NCBI RefSeq assembly: GCF_004793975.1
Contig: NZ_SRYB01000024.1
Span: 1-64,000 of the forward strand
Direction of reading: 5' to 3'
From: Lepagella muris
GTDB taxonomy: Bacteria > Bacteroidota > Bacteroidia > Bacteroidales > Muribaculaceae
DNA: 64,000 bases
This document shows positions 52,752 through 60,854 of this stretch, piece after piece. How positions within the stretch are numbered: the first letter of the stretch is position 1; each line of letters starts with the position of its first letter. The position numbers were made by a program, and so were the translations under genes. The notes beneath the pieces were generated by a model. That model saw nothing but the letters and a program-made list of their open reading frames with translations. It did no database searches and was not told the origin of the DNA.

Positions 52752-55700
52752 TTATTTTGCCTTGAAATAGGCCACAGCGTTGGCGAAGAGGTTCTGGCTC
52801 TTGTTGCCGGCTATGTTCTTCATCAGCCCGTCGGCATAACGCTCGGAGTGTGCCATCTTGCCGAGGATAAGACCGTCGGGCGAGATGATGCCCTCGATAG
52901 CCTCTGTACTGCCGTTGGGGTTTGCCGGGGAATCCATTGTGGCGTTACCTTCGCTGTCGGCATACTGGAATGCTATCTGACCGTTCTTACGGAGAGTGGC
53001 GGCAAGTTCTGCATTAGCCACGAATTTGCCCTCACCGTGGGATGCTGCGACTGCGTGCATCTCGCCGAGCTCGAATCCGGCAAGCCATGGGGAGGCTACC
53101 GAACCTACGCGGGTGTTGACGATCTGTGAGATATGGCGGTTGATGTCATTATGGAAGAGAGTGGGGGAGTCGGCTGTCAGCTCACCGATCTTGCCGAAGG
53201 GGAGAAGACCGGATTTCACGAGTGCCTGGAAGCCGTTGCAGATGCCGAGGATCAGACCGCCACGTGCGTGGAGTCGTTCGATTGCTGCCTTCACCTTCTC
53301 ATTCATGATGACGCTTGCGATAAACTTACCGCTTCCGTCGGGCTCGTCGCCCTCGGAGAAGCCGCCGGAGAATGCGAGGATGTCGCAGGCATCGATGTGT
53401 GCCGCCATGTCTGACGTTGATTTCTCGATGTCTTCAGCCGTCTGGTTGCAGAATACGGATGTAGTCACCACTGCACCCTCCTTGGCGAATGAAGCCGCCA
53501 TGTCGTAGTCGCAGTTTGTGCCGGGGAATACGGGGAGATACACCACAGGGTTATCCTTAGGCTCACCCTTGTATTTTGCCACTTCAGAGCCGGATGTCGC
53601 ATTCTCTACCTTGCCGCTCACTGCGGTGCGGTCGGGATATACGGCGGTGAAACGCACGCGGTTAGCTTCAAATGCCTCATCAATTGAGATCTTCTCTCTG
53701 TTAACGGTGAGGGTGGGCTCTGCCACTGTCTCGCCGATGAGGTCGAAGTCGGGGAGATTGAGGATATCCTTGCTCTCCACCACGATTGAGCCGTTGCCAT
53801 AGTTGAAGAGGTTATCCTCCTTGGCTGTGATGTTGACGCCGATGCGGTTGCCGAAACTCATCTTGGCAATAGCCTCAGTGAGACCGCCGAAGCCGAGTGC
53901 ATAGCCTGAAACTACGGTGCCCTCCTCAATGAGACGCTGGAGCAACTTGTAGTTGGTCTTCAGCTTCTCGGAATCCGGCATGAGGGAGGGGAGCGGGTTG
54001 TGGCGCACCACATATATATAGTTGCCTGCTGCCTTGAATTCAGGGCTGATGACGTTGCGGCTGTCTACGGGAGCCACGCCGAATGCGATGAGTGTCGGAG
54101 GCACGCTGATGTTGGCGAATGTGCCGCTCATGGAGTCCTTGCCACCGATTGATGCAAGACCGAACTCAGTCTGCATGCGCAGGGTGCCGAGAAGTGCGGC
54201 GAGAGGCTTGCCCCATGATTCGCGGGTGTGCATGCGCTCGAAATACTCCTGATAGGAGAATCTCATGCGCTCGTAGTCGGCACCGGCAGCAACAGCCTTG
54301 CTGATAGCCTCCACTACTGAGTAGGCTGCACCGTGATACGGGCTCCAGCTTGTAAGGTAGGGGTTGAAGCCGAATGCCATCATGCTGGCGGTGTCGGTAT
54401 GGTGGTTGCCTACGGGGAGTTTCTGTACAGATACCTGTGCCTCTGTACCCTGAGTCTTACCGCCGAACGGCATGAGCACTGTTGATTTGCCGATTGAGGA
54501 GTCGAAATGCTCGATAAGACCTTTCTGGGAGGTCACGTTGTCGTTAGCGAGAAGGTTCAGGAATTTATCTTTGAGTGAGTTGCCTGCCACTTCATGTACA
54601 AACGGATCACGCGGCTCGATGGTGCCGATTGTTGCCTCTGCGAAATGGCGTGCACCTGCTGAGTCGATAAACTCGCGGCTGAGGTCTGCAACTACCTTGT
54701 CGCCGTAGAACATGCGCATTCTTCCGGTGGAGGTCACGTCTGCCACATGGTTGACCTCAAGATTCTCCTCATGGCAGTATTTGATAAACTCATCCATGTC
54801 TTTCTTCTCGACCACTACCGACATACGCTCCTGGCTCTCGCTTATGGCGAGTTCGGTGGTGTTAAGACCGGAATATTTTGTAGGCACTCTGTCGAGATGT
54901 ATGTCAAGACCGTCGGTAAGTTCGCCGATTGCCACGCTGACGCCGCCGGCACCAAAGTCGTTTGATTTCTTGATGAGTCGTGTCACCTCCGGACGACGGA
55001 ACAGGCGTGCGATCTTTCTCTCTTCGGGCGCGTTACCTTTCTGCACCTCACTGCCACACTCCTCAAGTGATGATGTGGTGTGTTCCTTTGATGAACCTGT
55101 AGCACCGCCGATGCCGTCGCGACCTGTGCGACCGCCGAACATGAGCACTACGTCTCCCTCTGCGGGGCTTTCACGACGCACGTCGGATGCCTTCACTGCA
55201 CCGACCACAGCACCTACCTCAAGGCGTTTTGCCACGTAGTCGGGGTGGTATATTTCGCGCACGTGGGTTGTGGCAAGACCGATCTGGTTGCCGTAAGATG
55301 AATATCCGGCAGCTGCACGCAGGGAGATGACTCTCTGGGGAAGTTTACCCTCCATAGTCTCTGATACAGGTTTGTAGATATCGCCTGCACCGGTGACGCG
55401 CATTGCCTGATATACGTAGCTTCGTCCGCTCAACGGGTCGCGGATTGCACCGCCGAGACAGGTAGATGCGCCGCCAAACGGCTCAATCTCAGTCGGGTGG
55501 TTGTGAGTCTCGTTCTTGAACTGAAGCAGCCAGCGTTCCTTCTCGCCGTCAACGTCTACATCAACGTAGATGCTGCAAGCGTTGTTCTCCTCGCTCTGCT
55601 CCAAGTCGTTGAGCTGACCTGTCTTCAGCAGGTAGCGTGCGCCGATGGTGGCAAGATCCATGAGGCAAAGGGGCTTGTGCTCACGTCCTAATTCCTTGCG

Positions 55701-56459
55701 GATCTCATGCCACTGGCGAAGGCTCTCCTCAAGGTCGGCGGAAGCGAAAGAATCATCCACCTTTATATCGGTCAGTTCGGTAGTGAATGTGGTGTGGCGG
55801 CAATGGTCGCTCCAGTAAGTGTCAAGGATACGAAGCTCAGTCTCGTTGGGGTCGCGACCTTCGGCAGTGAAGTATTTCACCACTTCCATAAGGTCGTCGC
55901 CGTTCATTGCCAATCCCTTCTCCTTGCACCATGCGGGAGCCTGATCGGCAGTTATTTCGCGGAAACCTTCAAGCACTGGCACCGGTTTGGCAGCGGCTCT
56001 TTCCGGGGCAGCGAGTATCGACAGGTCTTTCTGACGCGATTCCACGGCATTGATGCAATAGTGAGCAATTTTCTTCATCTCCTCATCGCCTACAGAGGCA
56101 TCGAAAATGATGAGGCGTGCGCTGCGGATCTCGATGTCGGCATCCGGTTTGATGAGCTTGACACACTCAACGGCAGCGGCTGCACGCTGGTCAAACTGTC
56201 CGGGGAGCGACTCAATCGCAAGATAGGGGCGTCCTTCGAAGTCTACTTCCTTTGACACGTTATCGGTGGCAGGTTCGCCAAACACCTTGTAGCTGCTCTT
56301 CTCCACCAATTCAGGAGTGAAGCCGAAAAGGTCATAAACGCAAAGGAGACGAAGGTCGCGGATGTTGAGTCCGAGATTTGAGTTGAGCTCATTGCGGAGG
56401 CTTTCCGCTTCCACACGATATGGCTCACGTTTCTCTACGAAAATTCTATATGGAGTCAT
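52752..56459 (-). CDS. purL: Phosphoribosylformylglycinamidine synthase, single-chain
   Basis: A 1235-residue large-type PurL, step 4 of IMP synthesis. Order: PurS-like N-terminal domain, linker with TYWSDHCRHTTF, two AIRS-type halves (FKNETHNHPTEIEPFGGASTCLGGAIRD; GLASIGGKDSMSGTF) and a C-terminal glutamine amidotransferase (VFPGTNCDYDMA; FSGGFSEGDEPDGSG; LGICNGFQALVKSGLLP with the Cys). This single-chain form is shared by Proteobacteria and Bacteroidota and replaces separate purS/purQ genes. Confidence 0.98.
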   Translation of the reverse strand: MTPYRIFVEKREPYRVEAESLRNELNSNLGLNIRDLRLLCVYDLFGFTPELVEKSSYKVFGEPATDNVSKEVDFEGRPYLAIESLPGQFDQRAAAAVECVKLIKPDADIEIRSARLIIFDASVGDEEMKKIAHYCINAVESRQKDLSILAAPERAAAKPVPVLEGFREITADQAPAWCKEKGLAMNGDDLMEVVKYFTAEGRDPNETELRILDTYWSDHCRHTTFTTELTDIKVDDSFASADLEESLRQWHEIRKELGREHKPLCLMDLATIGARYLLKTGQLNDLEQSEENNACSIYVDVDVDGEKERWLLQFKNETHNHPTEIEPFGGASTCLGGAIRDPLSGRSYVYQAMRVTGAGDIYKPVSETMEGKLPQRVISLRAAAGYSSYGNQIGLATTHVREIYHPDYVAKRLEVGAVVGAVKASDVRRESPAEGDVVLMFGGRTGRDGIGGATGSSKEHTTSSLEECGSEVQKGNAPEERKIARLFRRPEVTRLIKKSNDFGAGGVSVAIGELTDGLDIHLDRVPTKYSGLNTTELAISESQERMSVVVEKKDMDEFIKYCHEENLEVNHVADVTSTGRMRMFYGDKVVADLSREFIDSAGARHFAEATIGTIEPRDPFVHEVAGNSLKDKFLNLLANDNVTSQKGLIEHFDSSIGKSTVLMPFGGKTQGTEAQVSVQKLPVGNHHTDTASMMAFGFNPYLTSWSPYHGAAYSVVEAISKAVAAGADYERMRFSYQEYFERMHTRESWGKPLAALLGTLRMQTEFGLASIGGKDSMSGTFANISVPPTLIAFGVAPVDSRNVISPEFKAAGNYIYVVRHNPLPSLMPDSEKLKTNYKLLQRLIEEGTVVSGYALGFGGLTEAIAKMSFGNRIGVNITAKEDNLFNYGNGSIVVESKDILNLPDFDLIGETVAEPTLTVNREKISIDEAFEANRVRFTAVYPDRTAVSGKVENATSGSEVAKYKGEPKDNPVVYLPVFPGTNCDYDMAASFAKEGAVVTTSVFCNQTAEDIEKSTSDMAAHIDACDILAFSGGFSEGDEPDGSGKFIASVIMNEKVKAAIERLHARGGLILGICNGFQALVKSGLLPFGKIGELTADSPTLFHNDINRHISQIVNTRVGSVASPWLAGFELGEMHAVAASHGEGKFVANAELAATLRKNGQIAFQYADSEGNATMDSPANPNGSTEAIEGIISPDGLILGKMAHSERYADGLMKNIAGNKSQNLFANAVAYFKAK

Positions 56460-56479
56460 GATGAGATGGTTGATTTCAA

Positions 56480-56950
56480 TCAGTCTAATGTTGATGCGAG
56501 AACTTTCTCAGCCTGTTTGCGACGGAACTCGTCCATTTTCTCTTTGAGAGATGCGTCGGTGATGGCGAGCATCTCGATGGCGAGGAGTGCGGCATTCTTT
56601 GCACCGTCGATAGCCACAGTGGCTACCGGTATGCCTGACGGCATCTGCACCATCGACAGGAGAGAGTCAAGACCGTCGAGAGTCTTCCCCTTGATGGGGA
56701 CTGCGATGACGGGGAGGGTGGTGAACGCAGCCACCACGCCTGCAAGATGTGCGGCACCGCCTGCAGCGGCGATTACGGCAGCGAAATCACGCTCACGCAA
56801 TCCGCTGACCCATTTTTCGAGCTCCGCAGGAGTGCGGTGTGCGCTCAGAACCTTAGTTTCAGACTCGACGCCAAACTGAGCAAGAGTCTCAGTGGCAGCC
56901 TTCATGACTCCCCAATCGCTGGTGGAGCCCATAACAACACCTATTTTCAC
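56480..56950 (-). CDS. purE: N5-carboxyaminoimidazole ribonucleotide mutase
   Basis: A 156-residue product. I place the start at GTG 56950, giving VKIGVVMGSTSDWGVMK; a longer frame from GTG 57004 would translate through the strong hairpin at 56970-57010 and is unlikely. PurE moves CO2 to make CAIR. It shows GSTSDW, KVLSAHRTPAELEKWV, VIAAAGGAAHLAGVVAAFTTLPVIAVP and GIPVATVAIDGAKNAALLA, the class I form that normally works with PurK. purK is not in the window. It is the first gene of the purine operon. Confidence 0.93.
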   Translation of the reverse strand: MKIGVVMGSTSDWGVMKAATETLAQFGVESETKVLSAHRTPAELEKWVSGLRERDFAAVIAAAGGAAHLAGVVAAFTTLPVIAVPIKGKTLDGLDSLLSMVQMPSGIPVATVAIDGAKNAALLAIEMLAITDASLKEKMDEFRRKQAEKVLASTLD

Positions 56951-56964
56951 TTTATGATTCAAGT

Positions 56965-57010
56965 TTAAAAAACGGATGGGCGCCACATAATATGTGGCGT
57001 CCACCCGTTT
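56965..57010 (-). terminator. Hairpin with T6 run in the purE leader (attenuator candidate)
   Basis: Positions 56970-56989 pair with 56991-57010 over 20 bp with one mismatch and one wobble (core CGCCACATA / TATGTGGCG). On the minus strand six T residues follow (complement of 56967-56972). It lies after the leader ORF and about 20 nt before the purE start, where premature termination could control the whole purine operon. Confidence 0.75.
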
Positions 57011-57179
57011 ATATTGTTACACTGTTTACCTGTCTGTTGCTGCCGGCTGTATGTCGGCATGCCTTCACCACACAAGAGCACACTATTATTCCCGAAAGAT
57101 GCAGACGCGCACTTGTGATGCTCGAAATCCTGCCCGGCTTTCGTCTGGCTGAAGATATGTCACGTCGTTGCATATTCAT
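57009..57179 (-). CDS. Possible 56-codon leader ORF of the purine operon
   Basis: A frame from ATG 57179 to TAA 57009 on the minus strand. The peptide starts MNMQRRDISSARRKPGRISS, is very basic and has no known domain. It ends at the base of the attenuator-like hairpin, so ribosome position on this ORF could affect hairpin folding. The sense of the sequence reminds me of repeated leader regions in related genomes, which I cannot verify. It may be non-coding leader RNA. Confidence 0.35.
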   Translation of the reverse strand: MNMQRRDISSARRKPGRISSITSARLHLSGIIVCSCVVKACRHTAGSNRQVNSVTI

Positions 57180-57229
57180 GCGGAATCAAGATGTCTCCCT
57201 CCCGGAAAGGAAATTTGTGGTTCTGTGTG

Positions 57230-57237
57230 CAAAATTA
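57230..57237 (-). promoter_or_regulatory. Purine operon -7 box (TAATTTTG)
   Basis: The minus strand reads TAATTTTG, an exact TAnnTTTG match. ATTG at 57263-57260, 22 bp further upstream, is a poor -33 element. The leader to purE would be about 270 nt. I recognise no purine riboswitch in it. Confidence 0.5.
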
Positions 57238-57437
57238 ATAAATATTTTTGACATATCCACAATCCCCATCCAATAAATCATCAGCTAATGCAGTTTTTCA
57301 GGGTCGTTTCCCCAGTCTTATTGTCTGCACATTATATCTGGTCTGAAGCCTCATCCGGGGTGAGGCGATAACTTCGGTTTGGTTTGTGTTGAATGCCTGC
57401 TCACAGAAGACACGTTGTAGCGTTGTACGGTTTCCGC

Positions 57438-57551
57438 AAACTCCGATAAAATGCAAATTTGAGCCTTGTAAACTCCGATAAAATGCAGTTTTTGGCATTC
57501 TAAACTCCGATAAAATGCAAATTTGAGCCTTGTAAACTCCGATAAAATGCA
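57438..57551. repeat. Four 18-bp repeats with exact 32-bp period
   Basis: AAACTCCGATAAAATGCA occurs at 57438, 57470, 57502 and 57534. The 14-bp spacers are AATTTGAGCCTTGT (twice), GTTTTTGGCATTCT and then unrelated sequence. Spacers 1 and 3 are identical, so this is a tandem array rather than CRISPR. No gene is seen in 57240-57636. Confidence 0.95.
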
Positions 57552-57636
57552 GTGACCTGCCACAGTTCATCCATTAATAATCTTACCGGGATGAAGTATA
57601 TATATCTTTAGCGTCATGCAGTTTTACGTCATTCAA

Positions 57637-57756
57637 CTAATTATACGGAAGAAGCATCCCAAAAGTTCCAATAAGAAGTGCAACGGTTTCGTCAGCATAT
57701 CGTGCAATGAGCTTATCAAGGTACGCATCTCGTCTGATAGGGCTATTTATGTTCAT
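57637..57756 (-). pseudogene. 5' remnant of an AAA-ATPase (DUF4143-type) gene
   Basis: A 39-codon frame starting MNINSPIRRDAYLDKLIARY. This resembles the start of the AAA ATPase/DUF4143 family, where (I/K)RR-x-YLDKLI precedes the Walker A loop; here the frame breaks off at a stop before any GxxxxGKS. A TAATTTTG box (57777-57784, minus strand) sits 21 bp upstream of the ATG, so the old promoter may survive. The neighbouring repeat array may have been part of the same element. Identification rests on about 15 residues. Confidence 0.45.
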
Positions 57757-57833
57757 ATCGTATTCCGAATTTACTGCAAAATTACAGTATTTCCGGAATA
57801 CATGCGAATACTAATAAAAGGTGGTTAATGATT

Positions 57834-58598
57834 CTATTTACAGTTCACAAATGGTTTAATGGCATCTATACTCCAAGCATAATTCAGATTTGCCTGAGAC
57901 CCGTCGGCAAAAGAGCCGGATGTGATACCTACCACTTCACCATATTCGTTTATCAATGCTCCACCACTGCTACCGTGATCAATAAGAGCTGATATTTGCA
58001 TTAAATTCTTGTCTCGCCATTGAGAGACCTCTCCAGAGGAAAATGTGTTTTCAAGTCCACGAGGGCTGCCGATTGCATAGACTTTTTCGCCAACACTGGG
58101 TTTATATTTTGCGACAGGTATATAATTGGTGTTTGAAACATCAACTCGGAAAAGAATAAAATCCTCATCCTCGCTGCTCTTTATTACTTCAGCCACCTTA
58201 TATACATTGTTGCTTCCGGCAAGTTTTATTCCTTCCTCTCCAATCCCGGTACCCTTAAACACATGATAATTACTTACCGCAAGTCCTTCATTATTGATGA
58301 AGAATCCGGATCCTTGGTACATATTGTAACCATCAGAAGTGAATACCATAAAGACTGCTGTATTATATTTTGCAAAAATCATTGATCCATCAAGTTTGTT
58401 GTTGTCACCCCGATTATCTGAAAGCACAACATTAAGATCATGTTTGCATTCAACTGCAACCTTGGATTGTGAAATATTGCTCATTTCGGAATTTTCGGAA
58501 TGGGTAGCAGCTGGTGGCCTATTATGACCAGACTTATGTGCGCATGAAGTGGCACATAAGATTACTATCAAAGCAATTATGATGTTACTTTTTCTCAT
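57834..58598 (-). CDS. Trypsin-like serine protease lipoprotein
   Basis: A 254-residue protein from ATG 58598. Signal peptide with lipobox ATSC (Cys19), a 60-residue polar linker, then a chymotrypsin-fold protease (S1/DegP-like). The triad is His112 in VSNYHVFKG, Asp146 in SSEDEDFILFRV and Ser211 in DHGSSGGALINEYGEVVGITSG. It would act in the periplasm, tethered to a membrane. It overlaps the OmpA/MotB-like gene by 14 nt and is last in the operon. No PDZ domain is present. Its substrate may be a partner protein of the operon or an incoming protein. Confidence 0.88.
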   Translation of the reverse strand: MRKSNIIIALIVILCATSCAHKSGHNRPPAATHSENSEMSNISQSKVAVECKHDLNVVLSDNRGDNNKLDGSMIFAKYNTAVFMVFTSDGYNMYQGSGFFINNEGLAVSNYHVFKGTGIGEEGIKLAGSNNVYKVAEVIKSSEDEDFILFRVDVSNTNYIPVAKYKPSVGEKVYAIGSPRGLENTFSSGEVSQWRDKNLMQISALIDHGSSGGALINEYGEVVGITSGSFADGSQANLNYAWSIDAIKPFVNCK

Positions 58599-59217
58599 TG
58601 GTTGATTCAAAAATATTCTTAGGTAGGATGTGAATCAAAAAACGTTGATTCTCGGTTTCTTCCTCTTCACGCATGGAGTGAGTGTCAAGTTTGCCATCTC
58701 CACTCCCTGAAATTAAAATTTCGCAGTTGTTTCCAAAATTGATACCTCTGTACTCAACCCAGAATCTCATAAGCGCAAGGGCTCGCTGATAACTCAATTC
58801 ATAGTTATAAGTGTAATTATCTCGTGAAGCCTGACCCTCTACAATCAAAACATATTGGTTTTCTCTATGGTTGTCAAGAAAGTTCTGAATTTCTTGTCCG
58901 GCGTTTGCTAATTTGTTAAGTTGCCAGTCTTTATCATATGATATGATTGTATTAAGGTCTGATTTTCCTGCGGGATAACGAACCTGAATATTGAGGACGT
59001 ATTTTTTGTATTCCGGTCTATACTCAAAATAGTCTTTATTCAAATCTTTAGTCGATTCTTCTACTTTCTTGATTTCTTGGAGCTGTGCTTCCGTTGCTTC
59101 CATGCGCTTATGCAATAAGACAATGACGAGAATAAAAAGAACCAACATGACGAAAAATAGGCTCGTCATGAGGTCTGAGTAACTTGTCCAAAAGAAAGAT
59201 TCTTTTTTATGAGCCAT
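58585..59217 (-). CDS. MotB/ZorB-like OmpA-domain protein
   Basis: A 210-residue protein. FFWTSYSDLMTSLFFVMLVLFIL is a single N-terminal membrane helix with Asp15 placed like the proton-binding Asp of MotB (YADFMTA). A coiled-coil linker (34-60) leads to an OmpA-like peptidoglycan-binding domain (YVLIVEGQASRD, YNYELSYQRALALMRFW, ISGSGDG). It is the size of ZorB rather than flagellar MotB. With the MotA-like neighbour it should form a proton-driven rotary or stator unit. Confidence 0.88.
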   Translation of the reverse strand: MAHKKESFFWTSYSDLMTSLFFVMLVLFILVIVLLHKRMEATEAQLQEIKKVEESTKDLNKDYFEYRPEYKKYVLNIQVRYPAGKSDLNTIISYDKDWQLNKLANAGQEIQNFLDNHRENQYVLIVEGQASRDNYTYNYELSYQRALALMRFWVEYRGINFGNNCEILISGSGDGKLDTHSMREEEETENQRFLIHILPKNIFESTNEKK

Positions 59218-59228
59218 TGTATTATCAT

Positions 59229-60848
59229 TTATTTAACGGTGTCTGCTTTCGTTTGTTTGTCACTTGCTGGAGTTTCAATATCAATTACAGCTGGAGTAGA
59301 TATAGGCGTATCCAGAACCGTTTCTACGTATGGCGGTTGTGGTTGCACTGGTGTCTGTTTAGGAAAGAAATACACTACAACATTGAATATACAAGCAGAT
59401 GCTATTATTATGAGAGCAGAAACTGCAGTCCATTTCATCCAAGAGGGCATAGAGGATCCTGTAATAACAGTGTCTCCATTTCCCGTGGGTAGAGCCATCA
59501 TTTGAGATGTTTGTATTGACTGGTTAAGTGCAAAAGAAATATCAGATGCCAGTTTAGTATTTGACTTCTCTACTTTGTCAATCAGTTTGTCCAAACGAAC
59601 AGGAATGGATGATATTTCCTCAAGTTGTTTAGCCAATTGAGGCATGTGAGACATTTGAACACTGAACTGAGCATTCATTTGAGTCATAAATCTTTCAAAA
59701 GAATCTTTCTCATCCTCAAGTATCTTCTTAAAATGTTCACTTTGTTCAACAAAACGCTTTTGCATTTCATTAACATTCTCAGAAGTAGATTCTTTAATCT
59801 GTTCCAATGATTCTTGAAGAGTTTTATCGGCATCAGCGGTAGTTTTGGCAATCTCACTCTTATGACGTCTAAAGAAATCACGTATTTCTTCAAGTATGTG
59901 CAATCTATCAGCTTGTTCACCAAATTGAGATTCAAAGCGATGTATGGCTTTGGTATATCCCTCAACATTATCAAGGTACTCATTAAAGGCTTCAAGTTTA
60001 TCCGTACATTCTTTAAGCTCCTTAAGCACTTGAACATTCGCTTTTGCCATCTTCATAACATCCATGTCATGAACGGCTTTTATTATATTTGCTTGGATCG
60101 CATAGGAATGATTCACCGCGTTAAGTGCATTCCCAAGATTTGAAGTATTTTCTTTGAATGTATTGTTAAACTTATTGAGGTTCTTGACAAGATTGTTCAA
60201 CGCTTGCGATGTATCTGACGGTAATTCTGGAAGAAGTTCAGATTGCATCCATGCAAGAAAAGAGTTCTTGCCGTTTTCCTCTGTGAGCTTACACCGCTTA
60301 AAAAGAATTGAGTTAAAGGTGGTAAAAATTATGCCAACTATAGATGCTCCCATAGCCCAAGCTACACCCCTCAAAAGAGCATTTATACCTTCGGCTGCTT
60401 TAGCTGAGTTAGGGTCTATTTCGCCCGCACTACTACTCATTAATGTTAAGATCGCATTTGATCCAAGTAAATCCCATAAACCCAAAATGACTCCCGCCAT
60501 AGTACCAGCGAGTCCCCAGTACAATGGTATTGGCGTTTGCGTTGCGATGTCATTCTCAACTGAATCGCAGTGTCGGTCAACCGCATCTTTAAGTAATCCG
60601 AAATCAATGACTGATCCTGCGTTTTTTTCAAGATACTTATTGATAGAATTTTTTATTGATTCAAAGATTGAATTACCTGCGCCATAAACTCCATCAACAA
60701 AATTGGTTTGTTGATTGCGACGCAGACTCCATGAAGATTCCTCTGAAAAAATCTTACTGAACTGGTTCATACGCAACAGATTCTTTATAAAAAAGAATAT
60801 CTGAATGCAAATGATTAATATGATAATAATTGGTACTAATACGTGCAT
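59229..60848 (-). CDS. MotA/ExbB/ZorA-like channel with long coiled-coil tail
   Basis: A 539-residue protein. Membrane helices are at 3-22, about 106-128 (TPIPLYWGLAGTMAGVILG) and 160-183 (GVAWAMGASIVGIIFTTF), the MotA/TolQ/ExbB core. Residues 205-460 are helical coiled coil, like the cytoplasmic tail of ZorA. Unlike ZorA, another membrane helix follows near 470-500 (WTAVSALIIIASACIFNVVVYFF) with a Pro/Thr-rich tail. It lies 11 bp before the MotB-like gene. The tail may carry a signal from envelope to cytoplasm. Confidence 0.85.
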   Translation of the reverse strand: MHVLVPIIIILIICIQIFFFIKNLLRMNQFSKIFSEESSWSLRRNQQTNFVDGVYGAGNSIFESIKNSINKYLEKNAGSVIDFGLLKDAVDRHCDSVENDIATQTPIPLYWGLAGTMAGVILGLWDLLGSNAILTLMSSSAGEIDPNSAKAAEGINALLRGVAWAMGASIVGIIFTTFNSILFKRCKLTEENGKNSFLAWMQSELLPELPSDTSQALNNLVKNLNKFNNTFKENTSNLGNALNAVNHSYAIQANIIKAVHDMDVMKMAKANVQVLKELKECTDKLEAFNEYLDNVEGYTKAIHRFESQFGEQADRLHILEEIRDFFRRHKSEIAKTTADADKTLQESLEQIKESTSENVNEMQKRFVEQSEHFKKILEDEKDSFERFMTQMNAQFSVQMSHMPQLAKQLEEISSIPVRLDKLIDKVEKSNTKLASDISFALNQSIQTSQMMALPTGNGDTVITGSSMPSWMKWTAVSALIIIASACIFNVVVYFFPKQTPVQPQPPYVETVLDTPISTPAVIDIETPASDKQTKADTVK

Positions 60849-60854
60849 GGTCTG

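Noticed and set aside
56951..57004. Longer PurE starting at GTG 57004
   Set aside because: It would add 18 residues without homology and place the start inside the strong hairpin, so the GTG at 56950 is preferred.
56951..57230. Purine riboswitch in the purE leader
   Set aside because: I could not find the conserved three-way-junction core; only the single long hairpin is evident.
56992..57276. 94-codon plus-strand frame with a hydrophobic start (MWRPPVYIVTLFTCLLL)
   Set aside because: It starts inside the purE hairpin and is antisense to the purine leader; the apparent signal peptide is the complement of the leader ORF.
57438..57551. CRISPR-like array
   Set aside because: Repeats are 18 bp and spacers 14 bp, with two identical spacers and only four units; there are no cas genes nearby. 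Tandem duplication explains it better.
57298..57570. 90-codon minus-strand frame through the repeat array
   Set aside because: Most of it is translation of the repeats (HFIG / ILSEF motifs in shifting frames), with no domain or ribosome site.
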